Below, one piece after another: positions 55,618-64,000 of a stretch of 64,000 bases of DNA (position 1 is its first letter; every line of letters starts with the position of its first letter). Origin of the DNA: Chamaelirium japonicum (taxonomy: Eukaryota; Streptophyta; Magnoliopsida; Liliales; Melanthiaceae). The position numbers were made by a program, and so were the translations under genes. The DNA lies in the NCBI GenBank assembly GCA_947650365.1, contig CANTAL010000021.1, forward strand, positions 186,001 through 250,000. Direction: 5' to 3'. The notes under the pieces are model-generated. The model did no database searches, was not told the origin of the DNA, and saw nothing but the letters and a program-made list of their open reading frames with translations.

Positions 55618-56480
55618 TTATTTATAGGGTAAGCTTACTTAGGGCCTAAGCAATCTATGTGAAACCCTAATCTATAGGAGAAGATAGAAGAGAACAGAGA
55701 AATAAACAAAGAGAGAAGAGAGAAGAAGTCCTGCTCCACTCCATTGGCCACGGGTATAGGTGTGAAGTTAGAAGGAATCTAAATTCTAAAACTTAACTTC
55801 TGTCTTTGTTTCTCTCTCCGTTTTCTTGCGACTGGTCGGCTGGGCTCGACATGTTTTTGCTGATAATGTGTTGCGCGATAGGAGAAAGAGAGAGCCGTCA
55901 AACGTTCCCCACCCCAAGGAGATCGTATATTATTTATAAGGTTAGCTTACTTAGGGCCTAAGCAATCTATAGGAAACCCTAATCCATATAAGAGATCAAG
56001 AAGAGAACGGAGAGATTTAATTGTATTATTGAGAAATAGAGTTTTGGAATTTAGGTTCCTTCTTACTTCATACCTATACCCATGGTAAATGGACATGAAT
56101 AGGACACCTCTCTTCGTTTATCTCTCCGTTCTCTTCTCTTTTCTTCTGTCTTCTTACAACGCGTTATCAAAATAAGCATATCGACCCCAACCGACCCGTC
56201 ACAAAAAAATGGAGAAAGAAACGAACACAGAAGAGAGAGAAGAAGAGAAAAAAAAACAGAGAGATAAATGAAGAGAGAAGAAAGAAAAAGACCTGCTTCA
56301 GTGCAATGGCCACGGGTATAGGTGTGAAGTAAGAAGGAATCTAAAATCCAAAACTCCACTTCTTATGAGAAGTTGAGTTTTGGAATTTAGATTCCTTCTT
56401 ACTTTACACCTATACCCGTGGCCAATGAACTGGAGTAGGACTTCTTCTCTCTTCTCTCTTCGTTTATCTCTCTGTTTTCT
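55618..56480. repeat. Higher-order tandem block, copy 2, right part
   Basis: Continues the TEL interrupted at 51189 and follows 47732-48500: same inversion joint (about 55795), GTTCCCCACCCC leader, a TCCATATAAGAGAT joint, GAATTTAGGTTCC (56048) and CATGGTAAATGGACATGA in TAIL. The match ends near 56365. An antisense TAIL follows. Confidence 0.8.
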
Positions 56481-58549
56481 TATTATCATAAATTATTATA
56501 TATTTATTAAATAATTTATATAAATTTATAAGCACAAAAAATATTTTATTTCTCTTTTTCTCTCTTTATTTATCTCTCTATTCTTTTCTCTCTTCTTCTC
56601 TCTCTTCTGTCTTTGTTTCTTGCACTATTTTCTTGTGACTGGTCGGCTAGGCTCGATATATTCGTGCTGATAATATGTTGTGAGAAGAGAGAAGAAGAGA
56701 GAAGAGAACGGAAAGAATAATAAAAAGAGAAAAAAGAAGAAGTCTTACTCCAGTCCATTCACCACGGGTATAGAAGTGAAGTAAGATGGAATCAAAATTC
56801 CAAAACTCAACTTCTCAATAATATAATTAAATATCTCCATTCTCTTCCCTATTCTCCTATGGATTAGGGTTTCCCATAGATTACTTAGGACCTAAGTAAG
56901 TTTACCCTATAAATAAATACGATCCCTTTATAGTGGGGCATGTTTGATGGCTCTCTCTTTCTTCTATCTCATAATTCGTTATCAGTATGAATATGTCGAG
57001 TCTAGCCGACCAGTCGTAAGAAAACAAAAAGAGAAACAAAAACAAAAAAGAGAGAAGAAAATAGAAGAGAACGGAGAGATAAACAAGGAGAAAAGAGAAA
57101 AGAAGTCCTACTCCAGTCCATTCGCCATGGGTATAAGTGTGAAGTAAGAAGGAATCGAAATTCCAAAACTCCACTTCTTATTAGCATCATCTCAAAGTTA
57201 TTATGATTATCATAGTAAATTCCAAAACTCTCTTCATTATAATTAAATAATTAATTTAATTAAAAAAATTATAGTAACATTATTAATACGAAAAGAGAAG
57301 AAATCCTGCTCCGGTCCATTGGCCATGGGTATACGTATGAAGTAAGAAGGAATCTAAATTACAAAACTCTACTTTGCAATATTTATATGACCCCTTTAGG
57401 GTGGGGCACGTTTGATGACTCTCTCTTTCTTCCACTCATAATATATTATCAGAATGAACATATTGAGCCCAGCCTACCAGTCAAGTGAAAACAGAGAGAG
57501 AAACGAACACAGAAGAGAGAGAAGAATAGAGAAGAGAAAACAGAGAGAGAAACAAAGACAGAAGAGAGAAAAGAAGAGAGAAGAGAATGAAGAGATAAAC
57601 AAAGAGAGAAGAAGTCCTGCTCTAATCTATTAGCCATGAGTATAGGTGTGAAGTAAGATGGAATCTAAATTTAAAAACTCAACTTCTCAATATTTATACG
57701 ACCCCTTTAGGGTGGTGCACATTTGACGGCTCTCTCTTTCTCTATCTCACAACACGTTATCAGTATGAACATATCGAGCCTAGCCGATCAGTTATAAGAA
57801 AACGGAGATAGAGAAAAAACAAAAGAGAAAGAATAAGATAGAAGATAACGGAGAGATAAATAAAGAGAAAAGAGAGAAAAAGTCCTACTACAGTCCATTG
57901 GCCACGGGTCTAGGTATAAAGTAAGAAGTAATATAAATTCCAAAACTCCACTTTTCAATAATATAATTAAATCTCTCCATTCTCTTCTCTCTTCTCCCAT
58001 GGATTAGGGTTTCCCATAGACTACTTAGACCCTAAGTAAGCTTACTCTACAAATAATAAATAATATATGACCCCTTTAGGGTGGTGCATGTTTGACAGCT
58101 CTCACTTTCTCCCATCTCACAACATGTTATTAGTACGAACATGTCGAGCCCAGCTGACCAGTCATAACAAAACGGAGAAATAAACGAAGACATAAGTGAA
58201 GTTTTGGATTAGAGTAGGACTTCTTCTTTCTTCTCTCTTTATTTATCTCTCTATTCTCTTCCCTCTTCTTTTCTCTCTTCTGTTGAGTTTTTGAATTTAG
58301 ATTCCTTCTTACTTTACACCTATACCCGTGGCCAATGGATTGGAGCAAGACTTCTTCTCTCTTCTCTTTTTATTTATCTCTCTGTTCACTTCTCTCTTCT
58401 TATTTTTCTTTTGTCTTTGTTTCTCACTCTATTTTCTTATAATTGGTCGACTGGGCTCGATATATTTGTGCTGATAACGTGTTATGAGATGGGAGAAAGA
58501 GAGAGCCATCACACGTGCCCTACCCTAAAGGGGTCATATAAATATTAAG
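56481..58549. repeat. Module array, third copy of the duplicate C core
   Basis: 56508-56560 is part of the second AT module type. TTTCTTGCACTATTTTC (56617) and the GTGTTGTGAG/AAGAGAG-type joint follow, then sense units, the short fold-back (57175-57290) and CAGCCTACCAGTC (57470). This order equals 13940-15000 and 61910-62860, so that core is present three times. Then sense units to 58190, an inversion joint and an antisense unit to 58549. Confidence 0.75.
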
Positions 58550-60129
58550 AAGTAGAGTTTTGGAATTTAGATTCTTTTTTACTTCACACTTATACCCATG
58601 GCCAATGGATTGGAGCAGGACTTCTTTTCTCTTCTCTCTTCATTTATCTCTCCGTTCTCTTCTATCTTTTTCTCTTTCTTTTATCTTTGTTTCTCTCTCC
58701 TGTTCTTGTGACTAGTTGGTAGGGCTCAATATGTTCGTGCTGATAACATATTAAAAAGAGCAGAGGATTTAAATAAATTAATATAAATCTCTCTAGTTTT
58801 AATAATTAAGTAGAAGTCTTTCCTTATCTTCTCTCCCTTCTGTGGAGTTTTGGAATTAAGATTCCTTATTACTTCACACCTATACCTATGGCCAATGGAC
58901 TGGAGCAATACTTCTTCTCTCTTCTCTCTTCGTTAATCTCTATATTCTCTTCTCGATTCTTCTCTTTCTTTTCCATTCTTCGTTCTCTTCTCTCTTCTTC
59001 TCTCTCTTCTATGGAGTTTTGGAATTTAGATTCCTTCTTACTTCACACCTATATCCTTGGCCAATGGATTGGAGCAAGACTACTTTTGCCCTTCTCTCTT
59101 CGTTTATCTCTCCATTTTCTTCTCTCTTCTACCTAAATATTTAATTAAATAATATAATTATTTAATTGAGGGAGAAACTAAGATGGAAGAGAAAGAAGAA
59201 GAGAGAAGAGAACAGGGAGATAAATAAATAGAGAAGAGAGAAGAAGTCCTGCTCCAGTCCATTAGCCATGGGTATAGGTGTGAAGTAAGAAGGAATCTAA
59301 ATTCTAAAACTATATAGAAGAGAGAAAAGAAGAGAAAAGATAACAAAGAGATATATAAAGATATAAGTGGAGTTTTGGAATTTAGATTTCTTCTTACTTC
59401 ACACCTATACCTGTGGACAATGGACTGGAGCAGACTTCTTCTCTCTACTCTCTTCATTTATCTGTATGTTCTCTTCTCTTTTCTTCTCTCTTTTCTGTGG
59501 AGTTTTGGAATTTAGATTCCTTCTTACTTTACACCTATACCCATGGCCAATGGACTGGAGTAGGACTTCTTCTCTCTTTTCTCTTCGTTTATCTCTCTAT
59601 TCTTTTCTTTTTTCTTCTCTCTCTTCGATCTTTGTTTCTCTCTCTGCTTTTTTATGACTGGTCAGTTGGGCTTGATATTTTTGTGCTGATAAAATATTCT
59701 GAGGTGGAAGAAAGAAGAGAATGGAGAGATTTAATTATATTATTAAGAAGTGGAGTTTCAGAATTTAGATTCCTTCTTACTTCATATCTATCTCTGTGGC
59801 CAATGGACTAGAGCATGACTTCTTCTCTTTTCTCTCTCCATTTATCTCTTGGTTATCTTCTCTCTTCTTCTCTCTCTTCTGTATTTATTTCTCTCTCCAT
59901 TTTCTTATGACTGGTCGGTTGGGCTCGATATGTTCGTGCTGATAACGTGTTATGAGATGAGAAAAAAAAAGAGTCGTCAAACGTGTCCCACCCTAAAAGG
60001 GTCATATATTATTTATAGAGTAAGCTTACTTAGGGCCTAAGCAATCTATAGGAAAGGGGTCGTATATTATTTATAGGGTAACCTTACTTAGGGCCTAAGT
60101 AATATATAGGAAACCATAATCCATGGGAG
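58550..60129 (-). repeat. Module array, antisense (segmental duplicate C, right copy)
   Basis: Matches 10600-12329: linker module (58755-58835), TAILs near 58845 and 59010, AT bridge into a sense PUR-TAIL (59120-59310), antisense TAILs near 59368, 59498 and 59752, and a doubled TEL (59990-60115). Confidence 0.8.
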
Positions 60130-61050
60130 AGATCAGACGGTGGATAGCCATCCCATCGAACGATCTGAGAACAGTTATAATGTTTTAATTTTTTTTTAAA
60201 AAAAATATTAATGATTTTTAAAATGAAAAATTCAGATTACCTCATCTTCCTTCTTTACATGCTATTATTTAATTAATTTAATTAGTTTAATAAATAAAAT
60301 AATTAAATAATTAAATAAATATTTAATTATATTTATAATTAAATAACTAAATTATTTAAATAATTTATTTATTATTTAAATATTAAAATAAATAAGTATT
60401 TATTTTATTACTTCAAAAAATATTAAGTTATTTAAAAAAATATTTTATTATTTATATATTCAAATAATTAACTAATTATTTAAATAATAAGTAAATAGTT
60501 ATATAATTTATTTTTAATTTTATAACTTAATTAAATAATTAATTTTTTTATTAATTTCAATATATATTTTATAATTTAATAAAATAATTATTTAATTACA
60601 TATTAATTTATTTTATTATTATTTATTTAACTATAAAATTATTTAATATTTAAATTATTTATTTATTTTAGTAAATAATCTATTTAATATATTTCTTCAC
60701 TAAATGAGATTTTAAATATTTCAATAATTGACTAACTATTTAACTATTTAAAAATAAACTAATATTTTAAGAAATAACTAATAAAATAAAATAATTAATT
60801 AATTATATAATTAAATGAATATTTCTTTATTTAAAAATTTAAATATTTAAATCGGTATATAATTTAATTTTTTAATAATATAATAAAAAAATTAAAATAA
60901 TTAAATAAGTTAAAAAAAATAATTATTTTATAAAAAACATAATTATTAAATTATTTAAATAATTTAATAATTAAATAAATTATTTATTTAATTTAAAAAA
61001 ATTATAATAATATTACTATGATAAATCATAATAACGTCGAGATGATACTA
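60130..61050 (-). repeat. Full-length AT-rich module (duplicate C, right)
   Basis: Starts with the AGATCAGACGGTGGATAGCC variant shared with 12330 and ends at ATTACTATGATAAATCATAA with ACTATTGAGAAGT. About 920 bp, longer than its partner, which lacks part of the region after the ACTTCC/ACATGC stretch. Confidence 0.8.
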
Positions 61051-61765
61051 TTGAGAAGTGGAGTTTTGAAATTTAGATTCCTTCTTACTTCACACCTATA
61101 CCCGTGGCCAATGGACTTGAGTATGACTTCTTCTCTCTTCTCTCTTCATTTCTCACTCCGTTCTCTTCTTTCTTATTCTCTCTGTTCTATGGAGTTTTGG
61201 AATTTAGATTCCTTTTTACTTCATATCTATACCTATGGCGAATGGACTGGAGCAGGACTTCTTATCTTTTCTCTCTTCATTTATCTCTTTGTTCTCTTCT
61301 CTCTTATTCTCTTTCTTCTATCTTCATTTCTCTCACCATTTTCTTATAATTGGTCGGCTGAGCTCGACATGTTCGTACTGATAACATATTATGTGATGGG
61401 AGAAAAAGAGAGCCGTTATATGTGCCGCACCCTAAAGGGGTCATATATTATTTATAGACTAAGCTTACTTAATGCCTAAGCAATCTATAGGAAACCCTAA
61501 TCCATAGGAGAAGAGAGAAGAGAATGGAGAGATTTAATTATATTATTAAGAAGTAGAGTTTTGGTATTTAGATTCCTTCTTACTTCACACCTATACCCGT
61601 GGCGAATGGACTGGAGCAGGACTTCTTCTCTCTTCTCTCTTTGTTTATCTCTCCGTTCTCTTCTCTCTCCGTTCTCTCTCTTCTGTCTTCGTTTCTCTCT
61701 TTGTTTTTTGGTGACTGGTCTGCTGGGCTCGACATGTTCATGCTGATAACGTGTTGTGAGATTAG
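61051..61765 (-). repeat. Module array, antisense units
   Basis: Partner of 13056-13771 with TAILs near 61058, 61192 and 61556 and the TATATGTGCCGCACCC leader variant (61419). The long frame 61018-61479 is two read-through units. Confidence 0.8.
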
Positions 61766-61945
61766 AGATTACTTATTTATTTTATTTATTTTAATTAATA
61801 TTTCTTCAAATATTATAAAGAATATCATTTCTTTAAATATTTAAATAGTATCATCTCAATGTTATTATTTAAATATTTAATTATAAAACATTACATAATT
61901 ATTAAATAATTTATATAAATTTATGAGCATGAAAAATATTTTATT
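61766..61945. repeat. Second AT-rich module type
   Basis: Partner of 13772-13965: AATAGTATCATCTCAATG, AATAATTTATATAAATTTAT and GAGCATGAAAAATATTTTAT. Confidence 0.75.
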
Positions 61946-64000
61946 TCTCTTCTTCTCTCTTTATTTATCTCTCCATTCTCTTCTCTCTTCTTCTCTCTCT
62001 TCTGTCTTCGTTTCTCGCACCATTTTCTGATGACTGGTCGGCTGAGCTCGATATGTTCATGCTGATAACGTGTTGTGAGAAGAGAGAAGAGAACAGAGAG
62101 ATAAATAAAGAGAGAAGAGAGAAGTCTTACTCCAATCCACTCGCTAAGGGTATTGGTGTGAAGTAAGAAGGAATCTAAATTCCAAAACTCTACTTCTCAA
62201 TAATATAATTGAATCTCTCCGTTCTCTTCTTTCTTTTCCCATGGATTAGGGTTTCCCATAGATTGCTAAGGCCCTAAGTAAGCATACCCTATAAATCATA
62301 TACAACCCCTTTAGGGTGGGGCATGTTTGATGGCTCTCTCTTTCTCCTAATTCACAATACGTTATCAGCACGAACATGTCGAGCCCAACTGACCAGTCGT
62401 AAGAAAACGAAGAGAGAAACGAAGACAAAAGAGAGAAGAAAAAAGAAGACAACGGAGAGATAAATAAAAAAAGAAAAGATAATAAGTCATGCTCCAGTCC
62501 ATTCGCCATGGGAATAGGTGTGAAATAAGAAGGAATCTAAATTCCAAAACTCCACTTCTCAATAGTATCATCTTAATGTTATTATTATTTTCATAGTAAA
62601 TTCCAAAACTCTCTTTATTTTAATTAAACAATTAATTTAATTAAAAAAATTACAGTAACATTATCAGCACGAAAAGGGAAAAAGTCCTACTCCAGTCCAT
62701 TAGCCACGTGTATAGGTGTAAAGTAAGAAGGAATCTAAATTACAAAACTCCATTTCTCAATATTTATATTACACCTTTATGGTGGGGCACATTTGATGGA
62801 TCTTTCTTTCTTCTACCTCACAACATATTATCAGCACGAACATGTCGAGCACAGCCTACTAGTCACAAGAAAACAGAGAGAGAAACGAAGACAGAATAGA
62901 GAGAAAAAGAGAGAAGATAAACGAAGACAGAAGAGAGAGAAAAAGATAGAAGAGAACGAAAAGATAAACGAAGAGAGAAGAAGTCCTGCTCCAGGCCATT
63001 GGCTACGGATATAGGTGTGAAGTAAGAAGAAATCTAAATTCCAATAGTCAACTTCTCAATATTTATACGACCCCTTTAGGGTGGAGCATATTTGACATCT
63101 CTCTCTTTCTCCTATCTCACAATACGTTATCAGCATGAACATGTCGAGCCCAACCGATCAGTCACAAGAAAACGAAGAGAGAAATGAAGGCAGAGGAGAA
63201 AGAACAAGAAAGAAGAGAACGGAGAGATAAACGAAGACAGAAGAGAGACGAAGTCCTGCTCTAGTCCATTAACCACGGGTCTAGGTATGAAGTAAGAAGT
63301 AATCTAAATTCCAAAACTCCACTTCTCAATAATATAATTTACACTCGCCATTCTCTTCTCTCTTCTCCCATAGATTAGGGTTTCCTATAGATTGCTTAGG
63401 CCCTAAGTATGCTTACCCTATAAATAATAAATAATTTATGACCCCTTTAGGGTGGGGCACGTTTGACGCTCTCTCTTTTTCTTATCTCACAACACGTTAT
63501 CAGCATGAATATGTCGAGCCCACCTGACCAGTCATAAGAAAACAGAGAGAGAAACGAGGCCAGAAGTGAAGTTTTGGAATTTAGATTCCTTTTTACTTCA
63601 TACCTATACCCATGGCCAAAGGATTGGAGTAGGACTTCTTCTCTCTTCTCTCTTCATTTATCACTTCATTCTCTTCTCTCTTCTTCTCTTTCTTCTATAG
63701 AGTTTTTGAATTTAGATTCCTTCTTACTTCATACCTATACCCGTGGCCAATGGACTTGAGCAGGACTTCTTCATTATTGTCTCTTCGTTTATCTCTTTGT
63801 CCTCTTCTCTCTTCTGTCTTTGTTTCTCTCTCTGTTTTCTTGTGACTGGTCGGCTGGGCATGACATGTTCGTGTTGATAACGTGTTGTGAGATGGGAGAA
63901 ATAGAGAGCCGGCACACATGCCGCACCCTAAAGGGGTCGTATAAATATTGAGAAGTGGAGTTTTGGAATTTAGATTCCTTTTTACTTCATACCTATACCT
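61946..64000. repeat. Module array, sense then antisense (duplicate C, right end)
   Basis: Follows 13966-15900 joint by joint: TTTCTCGCACC (62011), GTGTTGTGAG/AAGAGAG, sense units with TATA near 62290 and 63421, the fold-back with the GTAACATTATCAGCACG cut (62560-62670), CAGCCTACTAGTC (62852), TTTACACTCGCC (63339), inversion joint at 63565, antisense TAILs (63570, 63705, 63957). The window ends within the duplicate. Confidence 0.8.

Noticed and set aside
1..64000. CRISPR array
   Set aside because: Repeats are long, degenerate, of variable spacing and on both strands, and the spacers are themselves repeats. Plant-type sequence.
1..64000. Telomeric or interstitial telomere repeat
   Set aside because: CCCTAAA and AAACCCTAA occur once per module and never in tandem, so they are motifs within the unit and not telomere DNA.
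1..64000. Endogenous pararetrovirus or full-length LTR retrotransposon
   Set aside because: No reverse transcriptase, protease, integrase or movement-protein-like sequence in any frame.

Overview
This window looks like nuclear DNA of a land plant, most likely repeat-rich intergenic or heterochromatic sequence. There is no bacterial-type gene organisation. I found no protein-coding gene, tRNA or rRNA that I can support. About 59.6 kb of the 64 kb is one family of degenerate, shuffled repeat modules, interrupted once by a 4.4 kb insertion with Helitron hallmarks (51190-55617). The many 60-150 codon open frames are not genes: one strand of each unit is almost pure pyrimidine, so stop codons are rare in several frames at once, and the frames recur with the unit.

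The repeat unit. I define the sense direction as the direction in which its TATA box reads. In that direction a complete unit runs: (1) AT module, 0.2-0.95 kb, built almost only of ATTTAATT/AAATAATT words and ending near a GATCGTTCGAT stretch and a CACCGTCGGATC stretch; (2) TEL module, with the telobox TTAGGGTTT, the palindromes CTTAGGCCCTAAG and GTAAGCTTAC, and the TATA box TATAAATA; (3) LDR module, the leader from CCCCTTTAGGGTGGGGCACG to CTCACAACA; (4) PBSL module, starting CGTTATCAGCACGAACATG and running through CCGACCAGTC; (5) PUR module, an approximately 100 nt polypurine tract; (6) TAIL module, TCCTGCTCCAGTCCATTGG through the near-palindrome GGAATCTAAATTCC to CCACTTCTCAATA. TAIL then joins the next AT, TEL or LDR. 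This order (TATA-bearing repeat, CA end, primer-site-like motif, short interior, polypurine tract, repeat again) resembles a tandem array of small non-autonomous LTR elements (TRIM-like). That reading is inference. Strand '+' below means TATA reads on the + strand. From a hand count of about 16 TAIL modules in the first 5.2 kb, the window holds roughly 150-200.

Layout. 1-16 kb: runs of units that flip strand repeatedly, with AT modules at 1071, 5455, 9029 and 12330. 16-34 kb: mixed-strand units, small fold-backs at 16.2, 21.7 and 31.0 kb, AT modules at 24.5, 25.8 and 28.8 kb. 34.8-38.2 kb: a second copy of 7.0-10.5 kb. 38-45 kb: local duplications and AT-rich fold-backs. 45.7-56.5 kb: a 2.5-2.7 kb block in two tandem copies, the second split by the Helitron. 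56.5-64 kb: further copies of the 10.6-15.9 kb region.

On top of the unit repeat there is a higher-order layer of long, diverged segmental duplications (3.9-7.0/27.3-30.1; 7.0-10.5/34.8-38.2; 10.6-15.9/58.5-64.0; 45.7-48.5/49.5-56.4 kb) recognised by shared rare variants. Module joints recur at identical positions with switched polarity. The Helitron carries repeated GC-rich blocks, splice-like exon fragments, a strong inverted repeat and palindromic elements, but no Rep/helicase coding sequence.
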